Shown: positions 1 through 4,791, counted from the first letter of the stretch. The stretch: 6,150 bases of DNA from Mailhella sp. (GCA_017522745.1 JAFWYI010000188.1:1-6150); one strand, 5' to 3'. Notes: generated from the letters alone by a model not told the origin. Program-made: numbers and translations.

Positions 1-245
1 CCGCCAGAACCGAGAGCCATGCCGAACACCAGCAGAAAAACCTGAAGCTGGAACGATATGCCCACAGAGGCCTGCACATCAGACGATATACGGCCCGCTG
101 TCCAGATATCCGTAAGATTGATGATGATACTGCACAGAAGCATCATCATCTGTGGCCACACAAGCCCCCAGATAGTACGAAGCGGCACATCACGAAGCAA
201 AGACGTGATGGCCCCCTTCCGGATATGGCTGAAAGATCTGTGCAT
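1..245 (-). CDS. MATE family efflux transporter, N-terminal fragment
   Basis: The gene runs off the left edge; 81 codons are visible, about a fifth of a usual 440-460 residue MATE protein. MATE transporters are inner-membrane antiporters that export drugs or cationic metabolites using Na+ or H+ gradients. Residues 1-24 form a basic cytoplasmic lead. They are followed by a hydrophobic helix (about 27-45, containing W30-P31-Q32 and a run of Met/Leu/Ile), then D46 and the segment W48-TAGRISSDVQASVG-I63, which matches the conserved D..F.GR.......AVG pattern between MATE helices 1 and 2. A second helix starts near residue 65. The ATG at 245 is the first start after an in-frame TAG about 30 nt upstream, but no convincing Shine-Dalgarno precedes it. 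It begins 98 nt beyond the lysA stop with the lysA terminator between them, so it is probably transcribed separately. The family is fairly sure; the substrate cannot be told. Confidence 0.8.
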   Translation of the reverse strand, partial: MHRSFSHIRKGAITSLLRDVPLRTIWGLVWPQMMMLLCSIIINLTDIWTAGRISSDVQASVGISFQLQVFLLVFGMALGSG

Positions 246-289
246 AGCAAAGAGTTGAGCTGAAGTTACGTTCTACCTAACGCCAGAAC

Positions 290-324
290 AAAAAAGCCGC
301 CCTATCTATCACGAAAAGGGCGGC
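290..324 (-). terminator. Intrinsic terminator of lysA
   Basis: Read on the minus strand, an 8-bp GC-rich stem (317-324 pairing with 296-303, GCCGCCCT/AGGGCGGC) closes a 13-nt loop and is followed at once by six T (290-295). It starts 20 nt after the lysA stop codon. There is no matching T run for the other strand, so it acts for leftward transcription. Confidence 0.9.
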
Positions 325-343
325 CAGAAACATAATGATTCCC

Positions 344-1615
344 CTACTCCAGCACAAGAGACGCCGTAAGGTCATCCAGCGTCTCACGGCGGCGGACGAG
401 GCGGGCCTTACCGTCGGAACCGATGAGTACTTCTGCAGGACGCAGACGATGATTATAGGTCGAGGACATCACCCAGCCATACGCTCCAGCGTCCAGCATG
501 GCGATGACATCGCCCTGTTCGATGAGCGGAAGCAGACGATCCTTGGCAAGGATATCGCCGGACTCACAGATATTGCCCACGATGGTCTGTGCCACAACTT
601 CTGTATCGGGCTTCCCATTCTCGCGGTAGATCTCCACGTCATGGAAGGCATCGTACAACATGGGGCGGGCCAGAACGGTAAAACCGATATCCGTACCGGC
701 ATAGCGATGAGGGCCGTTATTCTTGGTGGCATATACCGTGCCAAGTACCACACCGCACTCAGCAACGACATAACGCCCGGGTTCGATGAAGAAGCGCCCA
801 TTGTAATTCTTTGCTTCTGCCCACTCAGAAAGACAGGCATGGATGGCATTGCCGAGTTCTGTCATGTCCAGACGGGGCTGGCCTTCGTACTTATGGTACG
901 GCATGCCGAAACCGCCGCCGAAGTCGATGACTTCAAGGGGATAGCCAAGGCTGAGGAGCTTCTCTGCCAGCGCGAGGAGTACCTTCATGGCATCAAGATA
1001 AGGTGCGGCTTCCATGAACAGGGAACCGATATGCTGATTCACGCCCACAAACTGAAGCTGATGGCGTGCCACTATCTCCTGTACCTGAGGAAGCATTTCG
1101 GGGTCGACACCGAACTTGGTCTTCTTGCCACCGGTAACGACCTTTTCACTATGCCCTGCCCCGATGCCGGGATTGAAGCGGATCATCACGCGGGCGCCGG
1201 GATTCATCTTGCCGAAAAGTTCAAGCTGGGCAAGGGAGTCCACGCTCACCATATCGCAGTTGTCCGAAGCGTTCTTCAGTTCTTCGGCACTGACGTTGTT
1301 GCAGACATAGGTGATCTCTTCACGCGTGAATCCAGCAAGCTGGTTGATATGGAGTTCACCGGGGCTCATGGCATCGACGACACAACCTTCAGAGCGGATG
1401 ATCTTCAAAAGCGAAGGATTGGTGTTAGCCTTGGCGGAATAGTTCACACGAAATCCGGGATGGCTGGAAAGCCCCGTGAGATCGCGGCACCGGGCACGCA
1501 GCATATCCTCATTATATACATAAAGAGGCGAACCGAAGCGTTCCACCAGCTCGCGGGGATCTTCCTGTCCGTAAAAATTCACACTGTCGGTATACTCTGA
1601 ACGTACGTTCGCCAT
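344..1615 (-). CDS. lysA: Diaminopimelate decarboxylase
   Basis: LysA is a PLP-dependent cytoplasmic enzyme that decarboxylates meso-2,6-diaminopimelate to L-lysine and CO2, the last step of lysine biosynthesis. The 423-residue product has the normal length and fold-type III layout of an N-terminal alanine-racemase-like barrel and a C-terminal beta domain. Visible motifs are YSAKAN with the PLP lysine K62, H195-IGS, the phosphate-binding GGG at 233-235, EPGR at 278-281, C350-ESGD at the dimer active site, and Y379 in DAGAYG. All key residues are present. The ATG at 1615 is preceded by AAGGG with a 9-nt spacer, and the downstream sequence matches the family N-terminus, so the start is well supported. 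It is a single-gene unit: two terminators lie upstream and its own terminator follows the stop. No lysine riboswitch fits in the short leader. A palindrome at 1663-1677 may be an operator. Confidence 0.96.
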   Translation of the reverse strand: MANVRSEYTDSVNFYGQEDPRELVERFGSPLYVYNEDMLRARCRDLTGLSSHPGFRVNYSAKANTNPSLLKIIRSEGCVVDAMSPGELHINQLAGFTREEITYVCNNVSAEELKNASDNCDMVSVDSLAQLELFGKMNPGARVMIRFNPGIGAGHSEKVVTGGKKTKFGVDPEMLPQVQEIVARHQLQFVGVNQHIGSLFMEAAPYLDAMKVLLALAEKLLSLGYPLEVIDFGGGFGMPYHKYEGQPRLDMTELGNAIHACLSEWAEAKNYNGRFFIEPGRYVVAECGVVLGTVYATKNNGPHRYAGTDIGFTVLARPMLYDAFHDVEIYRENGKPDTEVVAQTIVGNICESGDILAKDRLLPLIEQGDVIAMLDAGAYGWVMSSTYNHRLRPAEVLIGSDGKARLVRRRETLDDLTASLVLE

Positions 1616-1662
1616 CGTTTTACACCCTTAGAGAAATTTTCGAAAGGTCGTTGCCCGAAACA

Positions 1663-1677
1663 GCATGGAGTCCATGC
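1663..1677. promoter_or_regulatory. 15-bp perfect palindrome upstream of lysA
   Basis: GCATGGA-G-TCCATGC has two 7-bp arms around one central base and lies 47 nt upstream of the lysA ATG, between the upstream operon's terminators and the lysA ribosome binding site. A hairpin with so small a loop would be poor, so a dimeric repressor site is the likelier reading. I cannot place a convincing -35/-10 pair around it, and no regulator is identified. Confidence 0.45.
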
Positions 1678-1701
1678 CTGCGGGGAAGAAGTGAGCATCA
1701 G

Positions 1702-1724
1702 AAAAAGAGCCTCGTTCTCGGCTC
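1702..1724 (-). terminator. Second (backup) terminator of the upstream operon
   Basis: On the minus strand, GAGCC (1724-1720) pairs with GGCTC (1711-1707) across an 8-nt loop and runs directly into five T (1706-1702). The stem is only 5 bp, weaker than the terminator just before it, but the T run follows immediately. Confidence 0.6.
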
Positions 1725-1754
1725 CGCTCATGCATACGGAGACGACCGGGGCTC

Positions 1755-1793
1755 AAAAAACGAATCGCCCTGCCGCCCGAAAACGGCAGGGCG
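1755..1793 (-). terminator. Terminator after the DUF465 gene
   Basis: A 10-bp perfect GC-rich stem (1784-1793 with 1766-1775, CGCCCTGCCG/CGGCAGGGCG) encloses an 8-nt loop. It is followed 5 nt later by six T (1760-1755) on the minus strand. It starts 8 nt after the stop codon of the DUF465 gene and ends the operon reading from 4039. Confidence 0.85.
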
Positions 1794-1801
1794 GATGCGC
1801 C

Positions 1802-2023
1802 TTAGTTCTTGTACTTGTCGAGAGCAGCGGCAAGCTTGGTCTTACCGTCCAGCTTCTGCTTCTTAAGGGTCTTCATTTCCTGCTCTTCAGCAGGGGTGAG
1901 ATAGGTCTTACCTTCGAACTTAGCGAGCTGACGCTCAAAGAGCATATGTTCTTCCCAAAGGGTCTTGAGTTCAGAATCGGTTTCACCGTACTGCTCGATG
2001 ATCTTGAGATCACGTTCTTCCAT
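1802..2023 (-). CDS. DUF465 (YdcH-like) small helical protein
   Basis: This is a 73-residue soluble, highly charged protein with no signal or membrane segment, predicted as two helices forming a hairpin. It carries the DUF465/YdcH pattern: T21-LWEEHMLFERQL-A34, a Lys-rich turn, then L42-T-P-A-E-E, LKKQKL at 53-58, GK at 60-61 and a C-terminal LDKYKN. The length is typical of the family, whose molecular role is not established. The frame stays open for 65 more codons upstream, but that extension overlaps the YggT coding sequence and has no family similarity. The ATG at 2023 has GGAG 8 nt upstream and starts the conserved region, so it is the chosen start. It is the last gene of the four-gene unit, 65 nt after yggT and just before a strong terminator. 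Confidence 0.88.
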   Translation of the reverse strand: MEERDLKIIEQYGETDSELKTLWEEHMLFERQLAKFEGKTYLTPAEEQEMKTLKKQKLDGKTKLAAALDKYKN

Positions 2024-2031
2024 GGGACAAA

Positions 2032-2035
2032 CTCC
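2032..2035 (-). promoter_or_regulatory. Ribosome binding site fixing the DUF465 start
   Basis: GGAG lies 8 nt before the ATG at 2023 and supports the short 73-residue form over a 138-residue reading that would start at 2218. Confidence 0.75.
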
Positions 2036-2054
2036 ATTGTTTTGGGGTTGCTGG

Positions 2055-2073
2055 AAAAGGCCGGGCCGGGCCG
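2055..2073 (-). repeat. Tandem GGCCG pentamers, possible weak attenuator
   Basis: Three exact tandem GGCCG units occupy 2059-2073 on the plus strand. On the minus strand the outer GGCC blocks can pair (4-bp GC stem, 6-nt loop) and are followed by TTTT (2058-2055). This could slow or partly terminate transcription between yggT and the DUF465 gene. The stem is too short for a confident terminator call. Confidence 0.35.
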
Positions 2074-2088
2074 GACTCCTCGAAAATT

Positions 2089-2397
2089 CTACACGCCTGT
2101 CAGTTTCAGCCCCAGCTGGAGCAGAGACTGGACAACGACGCCGTTCAACAGTTGAAGGGCAACCAGTGCCACGATAGGCGAAAGGTCTATCCTGTTGACC
2201 ATCACGAAGGGGAACCACTTGCGGATGCGGTAGAACACCGGCTCAGTAAGTGCCCGCAACGTGCGGACGATGGCATTATACGGATCGGGGTTAACCCATG
2301 ACAGGAACGCCGCCACGATAATGACAAAAATATAAAGATTGATCACCAAGCTCAGCAGCCCGGCAACCGTAGTCACAAGATTCGCAAGGACAAACAT
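2089..2397 (-). CDS. YggT family integral membrane protein
   Basis: This 102-residue inner-membrane protein matches the YggT family in length and motif order. It has a first hydrophobic helix at about 7-33, then L32-S-W-V-N-P-D-P-Y-N41 and R45..L50-T-E-P-V-F-Y-R57, the IDLSPIVAL signature at 70-78, and a second helix at about 73-97. YggT proteins are conserved in bacteria and plastids and have been linked to membrane organisation, cell division or ion homeostasis, but no biochemical activity is settled. The start is well fixed by GGAGGA (2406-2401) 3 nt before the ATG. It sits 86 nt downstream of the zinc-ribbon gene and 65 nt upstream of the DUF465 gene, probably in one transcript. Confidence 0.92.
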   Translation of the reverse strand: MFVLANLVTTVAGLLSLVINLYIFVIIVAAFLSWVNPDPYNAIVRTLRALTEPVFYRIRKWFPFVMVNRIDLSPIVALVALQLLNGVVVQSLLQLGLKLTGV

Positions 2398-2440
2398 GGT
2401 TCCTCCATGGGAAGTCTTCTGTTCTGAGTGTTGCCTGATT

Positions 2441-2477
2441 GAGCTTTGGATGCAAGCAAAAAAATGCTTTTCAGCTC
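2441..2477. repeat. Nested inverted repeat between the zinc-ribbon gene and yggT
   Basis: An outer pair GAGCT/AGCTC (2441-2445 and 2473-2477) encloses an inner pair AAGCA/TGCTT (2454-2458 and 2465-2469) with a six-A loop. In minus-strand RNA this gives a stem with a U6 loop shortly after the upstream stop codon. The T run is in the loop, not after the stem, so it is not a standard terminator. It may protect or process the transcript. Confidence 0.4.
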
Positions 2478-2483
2478 ACAAAA

Positions 2484-3011
2484 TTAGCAAACACAGCGCA
2501 GACGCTTCATACCGTCGCGAAAAAGCACGTCCATTTTGTCGGGCGGCAGCAGTTCGACCACGGAACCGACGCCGAACGTGGGATGCTCGACCAGGCTGTG
2601 GAGGGGGAACGTGCCGTTCATATTGTAGGCAACAGGCGCGGCAACAGTAACAGCCATCACCTGGTTCCAGCGCTGTTCGTTTTCTTCAGCCTTACGGATA
2701 TTCTGCTGCTCGGCCTTGGAAAGACGAGGCGCGGCGGCTTTCTTTTCCACGAGCTGGACGAGGCGATGTTCGGCCTTTACCGTAGCATCCACAGCCTCAG
2801 TGCGGGTATGCCCAGCCTTCACACGCACCGTGGTCTCGACCTTGCGACGAGGGGCTACGCCCGGAGCAGTATACTTATGCACACTACCGCACGCGCGGCA
2901 TTCAACCTTGATAGGCATACCGTCGAGGCATGCCATGATGACATGGCCGGTAACATCCTTGCAACGCGTGCAACGTGCTTCGATGATCTGGCCGGTAACA
3001 AAAGAACTCAT
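2484..3011 (-). CDS. Zinc-ribbon protein with UvrD/CarD-like C-terminal segment, unknown function
   Basis: The 175-residue product is cytoplasmic, with no signal peptide or membrane helix. Residues 11-45 hold C14-TR-C17 and C38-RA-C41, a likely zinc ribbon; C28 lies between the pairs. A basic stretch (55-92) and a charged helix rich in Lys/Glu/Gln (about 97-118) follow. The end (139-173) reads S-L-V-E-H-P-T-F-G-V-G-S-V-V-E then DKMDVLF-DGMKRL. This resembles the 'V.HP.FG.G.V' to 'V.F..G.K.L' pattern of the Tudor-like tail of UvrD/PcrA and of CarD-type RNA-polymerase-binding domains. That likeness is from pattern memory, and the function is an inference. C173 and C175 at the extreme end are extra possible metal ligands. 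The ATG at 3011 is chosen because GGAG lies 9 nt upstream; a TTG five codons earlier (3026) overlaps that site. It is the second gene of the four-gene unit. Confidence 0.8.
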   Translation of the reverse strand: MSSFVTGQIIEARCTRCKDVTGHVIMACLDGMPIKVECRACGSVHKYTAPGVAPRRKVETTVRVKAGHTRTEAVDATVKAEHRLVQLVEKKAAAPRLSKAEQQNIRKAEENEQRWNQVMAVTVAAPVAYNMNGTFPLHSLVEHPTFGVGSVVELLPPDKMDVLFRDGMKRLRCVC

Positions 3012-3020
3012 TGACGAAAA

Positions 3021-3024
3021 CTCC
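3021..3024 (-). promoter_or_regulatory. Ribosome binding site fixing the zinc-ribbon protein start
   Basis: GGAG with a 9-nt spacer to the ATG at 3011. An upstream in-frame TTG at 3026-3024 would place this motif inside the coding sequence, which argues against the longer form. Confidence 0.7.
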
Positions 3025-3036
3025 AATGAATTTTCG

Positions 3037-3099
3037 GCGGGGGCTTCGCCCTCGCTCGATCCTGGGATCAGTGGAGCCTGAGGCGAACGCCAGAGGCTC
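3037..3099. repeat. Cluster of three dyad elements, REP-like intergenic region
   Basis: The 92-nt spacer between two genes of the operon is packed with symmetry. At 3074-3099, GAGCCT/AGGCTC arms enclose GGCG/CGCC. At 3058-3069 lies GATCC-TG-GGATC. At 3037-3055 a GC-rich hairpin has the core GGGC-TTC-GCCC. None is followed by a T run on the minus strand, so readthrough is expected. The arrangement resembles dispersed intergenic palindromic repeats, but only one copy is visible here. Confidence 0.5.
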
Positions 3100-3103
3100 T
3101 CTT

Positions 3104-4039
3104 CTAAAGGCCGCTGCGAGCAGATGCTGCACGCATGACCGCGATCTCTTCTCTGATGATGCGTGCGGCGGCCAGCGCAGCTTCCTGCTCACAGCGAGAT
3201 TCCCACTCCGCCACGCGCTTCTCCAGAGCTTCCAGCACCTCTACACGGTCTTCGAGTTGCCGGATTCGATCATCATAATGCATATTCTCTTGAACTTCCA
3301 GAGGCTCTTCCGGGGCAGATCCATCCGCAACCGCTTCCAGCTCCTCCTGTTCCTGCACATTTTCCGCAGGCTCAGTGAGGCTTTCTTCAGGAGATGCTTC
3401 TGCAGCGCCGGGTTCTTCCTGCGGCTCGACCTCCTCAGGAATATCGGCCACATCCTCTTCCGCCAGTTCAGAAGCAGCCGGCATGCGCACATCGAGCATA
3501 CGGCTCACCATTTCTTCAAGCGCAAGGCGAAGCGAGGCATCTTCAAGGAAGTTGGACGAGCATTCGGAAAGCTGCTGCTGAAGCTCCTCTACCTTGACAG
3601 AAAGGGCTTCACACTTTCTCTCCGATTCACTGAGGCGGTTTTCCAGTTTCTCAAGTTGCTCAAGGTATATCTCTTCCTGAGCAAAGATACGCTGCTCCAG
3701 CGCCGCGAATCGTTCATCTGCTATGGTTGCATATTCTGCCGGAAGGAACAGAGGTTCGCCGGGAGCTTCCTCTTCGACTGCGGGACGCTGCACGCCGGGA
3801 GCGATCTCCACGGACTCAACGCAGTCTGGAGCCGGGGCAGTTCCATCGCCAGCCTCGGGCTTGCCCGGATCGACATCCTCGCCTTCCGCAGGCTTCTCGA
3901 TGAGGTCCGGCATGAGTTCGATGATCTCGTCGTCAGGCTGAACACCTTCTGAAGGATCTTCGGCAGTGCGCGGGGAGACGATCTCAAGGAGATCTATGAC
4001 TTCTTCATTATGCTCTGCAGAAAAAACTTTTTCTTCCAT
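3104..4039 (-). CDS. Acidic coiled-coil protein of unknown function
   Basis: The 311-residue protein is strongly acidic and soluble, with no signal peptide or membrane segment. The N-terminal part (1-100) is Glu/Asp/Pro rich and holds two related short hydrophobic-acidic motifs, E12-E-V-I-D-L-L-E-I-V21 and D37-E-I-I-E-L-M-P-D-L-I47. A first coiled coil spans about 108-185, followed by an acidic Pro/Glu/Ala-rich linker (190-252). A second coiled coil covers about 254-305, ending in a more basic tail. I do not recognise a named family; short motifs of this type recall N-terminal regions of other Desulfovibrio hypothetical proteins, a low-confidence recollection. The ATG at 4039 is the first start, with a purine-rich AAGAGAG just upstream. 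It is the first gene of the four-gene unit. A scaffold or adaptor role is conceivable from composition only. Confidence 0.75.
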   Translation of the reverse strand: MEEKVFSAEHNEEVIDLLEIVSPRTAEDPSEGVQPDDEIIELMPDLIEKPAEGEDVDPGKPEAGDGTAPAPDCVESVEIAPGVQRPAVEEEAPGEPLFLPAEYATIADERFAALEQRIFAQEEIYLEQLEKLENRLSESERKCEALSVKVEELQQQLSECSSNFLEDASLRLALEEMVSRMLDVRMPAASELAEEDVADIPEEVEPQEEPGAAEASPEESLTEPAENVQEQEELEAVADGSAPEEPLEVQENMHYDDRIRQLEDRVEVLEALEKRVAEWESRCEQEAALAAARIIREEIAVMRAASARSGL

Positions 4040-4074
4040 GATGCTCTCTTCTGTTCAACTGAGTCGTTAAGTCA

Positions 4075-4102
4075 AGGATATACGACTGCCGCTAAAAGGC
4101 AA
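4075..4102 (-). promoter_or_regulatory. Possible promoter of the four-gene unit
   Basis: On the minus strand TTGCCT (4102-4097) and TATCCT (4080-4075) are separated by 16 nt, each matching four of six sigma70 consensus bases. The position fits a leader of about 30 nt to the ATG at 4039 and lies just downstream of the cytochrome terminator. A TTGACT at about 4075-4070 is an alternative -35 but lacks a good -10. Confidence 0.35.
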
Positions 4103-4117
4103 GGCTGTCATCAGGCG

Positions 4118-4141
4118 AAAAAAAAGCCTCCAGACGGAGGC
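4118..4141 (-). terminator. Intrinsic terminator of the cytochrome c3 gene
   Basis: The 6-bp stem GCCTCC/GGAGGC (4141-4136 with 4131-4126) has a 4-nt loop and is followed directly by eight T (4125-4118) on the minus strand, a textbook rho-independent terminator 71 nt after the stop codon. Confidence 0.93.
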
Positions 4142-4145
4142 AGCA

Positions 4146-4196
4146 GATGCAAAACGCATCATCCACATCCGGCATGCCCCGCCCCGGGGACGGGGC
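4146..4196 (-). repeat. Two further hairpins in the cytochrome 3' untranslated region
   Basis: Between the stop codon and the terminator lie a GC-only stem at 4176-4196 (GCCCCG/CGGGGC arms, one bulged base, CCCC/GGGG centre) and a small hairpin at 4146-4160 (GATGC/GCATC, 5-nt loop). With the terminator they make three consecutive stem-loops, which could shield the mRNA from 3' exonucleases. Confidence 0.55.
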
Positions 4197-4212
4197 AATA
4201 TCGGATACGGTA

Positions 4213-4695
4213 TTAGTTGGTCTTAGGATGGCAGGCGGAACCGGAGCAGCCAGTCAGCACTTCCTTCTTTTCGGGACGAGTCTTGATCACATCGGTATGG
4301 CAGCCGAGGCAGGAATCAGCCACATGACCCTTACCGAAGATCTTGCGATCATGGATGATCTTGAAGTAGCTGTTTTCGGCATGCATATCTTCGGGATCAT
4401 GGCAACCGGCAGTACCGCATTTAAACTTAGGCGTAGTTCCAGCCACCTTATGATGGCAGACAGCGCACTGCTTTTCATAATCCACGACCAGCGGGGGGAA
4501 ATGCACGGGCATCTTGGTGTGACAAGCGGTGCAATCCTCGGTGGTATGGATATTATGATCGAAATACACAGGCTTTTCCGTAAGCTCCATCTTGATGGGG
4601 CCAGCGGGAATATGTGCAAACTGCGCGGCTCCGGCCGGCAGAGCCAAAGCGGCGAGAAGAAGAGCGGCGGAACCGAACGTCAGCAGCTTTTTCAT
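4213..4695 (-). CDS. Periplasmic class III cytochrome c (c3 type) with five heme motifs
   Basis: Cytochrome c3 shuttles electrons in the periplasm of sulfate reducers between hydrogenases or formate dehydrogenases and membrane redox complexes. Residues 1-24 form a Sec signal peptide (KK, hydrophobic core, cleavage near A-G-A-A). Compared with D. vulgaris c3 from memory, the tetraheme frame is intact. It has C77-AV-C80-H81 with H82 (CHH), C93-GTAG-C98-H99, C129-LG-C132-H133 and C150-SGSA-C155-H156, and the distal histidines H47, H50, H82 and H115. In addition a CXXCH (C55-TA-C58-H59) sits in a 22-residue insertion that also contains H65, a possible extra axial ligand. The mature form is about 136 residues against 107 for D. 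vulgaris c3. The start has an excellent GGAGGAGG site. The gene has its own promoter and terminator, so it is monocistronic. The family is sure; five covalent hemes is an inference. Confidence 0.95.
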   Translation of the reverse strand: MKKLLTFGSAALLLAALALPAGAAQFAHIPAGPIKMELTEKPVYFDHNIHTTEDCTACHTKMPVHFPPLVVDYEKQCAVCHHKVAGTTPKFKCGTAGCHDPEDMHAENSYFKIIHDRKIFGKGHVADSCLGCHTDVIKTRPEKKEVLTGCSGSACHPKTN

Positions 4696-4702
4696 AAGTT
4701 GA

Positions 4703-4710
4703 CCTCCTCC
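4703..4710 (-). promoter_or_regulatory. Strong Shine-Dalgarno of the cytochrome gene
   Basis: GGAGGAGG, within a longer purine run, lies 7 nt before the ATG at 4695. It is among the strongest ribosome binding sites in the window and suggests high expression. Confidence 0.85.
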
Positions 4711-4731
4711 TGGTCTATGCTCAAAACCAAC

Positions 4732-4754
4732 GCTTATACCATAGGGGCATAAGC
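4732..4754 (-). promoter_or_regulatory. Stem-loop at the predicted 5' end of the cytochrome mRNA
   Basis: In minus-strand RNA, GCUUAU-G-CC (4754-4746) pairs with GG-U-AUAAGC (4740-4732) across a 5-nt loop, giving nine pairs including one G-U. It begins about 8 nt after the -10 box, so it would be the first structure of the transcript. Such 5' hairpins can stabilise mRNAs. The same dyad in DNA could instead be an operator. Confidence 0.55.
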
Positions 4755-4761
4755 ACGTTTC

Positions 4762-4791
4762 ATGTTACTTCACAAATAGAAATAATGTCAA
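4762..4791 (-). promoter_or_regulatory. Sigma70-type promoter of the cytochrome gene
   Basis: On the minus strand a perfect -35 box TTGACA (4791-4786) is followed after 18 nt by TAACAT (4767-4762), a four-of-six -10 match. The predicted start is near 4755, leaving a leader of about 60 nt. It lies in an AT-rich stretch between the upstream terminator and the cytochrome ribosome binding site. Confidence 0.7.

Noticed and set aside
335..1600. A 421-codon open frame on the plus strand, antisense to lysA
   Set aside because: The minus-strand frame encodes an unmistakable LysA with all catalytic motifs. The plus-strand translation shows no family pattern and exists because codon bias leaves the mirrored frame free of stops.
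1616..1701. Lysine riboswitch or T-box leader for lysA
   Set aside because: The space between the upstream terminator and the start codon is under 90 nt, too short for either element, and no T-box sequence or lysine-aptamer junction is visible.
2059..2073. CRISPR-like or functional tandem repeat
   Set aside because: Three 5-bp GC units are too short and lack spacers; chance in GC-rich DNA or a weak hairpin explains them.
2024..2218. N-terminal extension of the DUF465 protein to a start at 2218
   Set aside because: The extension overlaps the yggT coding sequence, lacks similarity to the family, and a good GGAG site precedes the internal ATG at 2023.
3012..3026. TTG start five codons upstream of the zinc-ribbon protein
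   Set aside because: It would place the only good Shine-Dalgarno inside the gene; the ATG at 3011 has correct spacing.
3037..3099. Intrinsic terminator between the coiled-coil and zinc-ribbon genes
   Set aside because: The stems are present but none is followed by a T run on the transcribed strand.
2439..3952. Long plus-strand open frames opposite the zinc-ribbon and coiled-coil genes
   Set aside because: Their translations are low-complexity, Arg/Phe/Leu-rich mirror products with no recognisable motif. The minus-strand frames have ribosome binding sites and family-like features.
4147..4752. A 201-codon plus-strand open frame across the cytochrome gene and its promoter
   Set aside because: It is antisense to a clear signal-peptide-bearing multiheme cytochrome and runs through its promoter and terminator hairpins.
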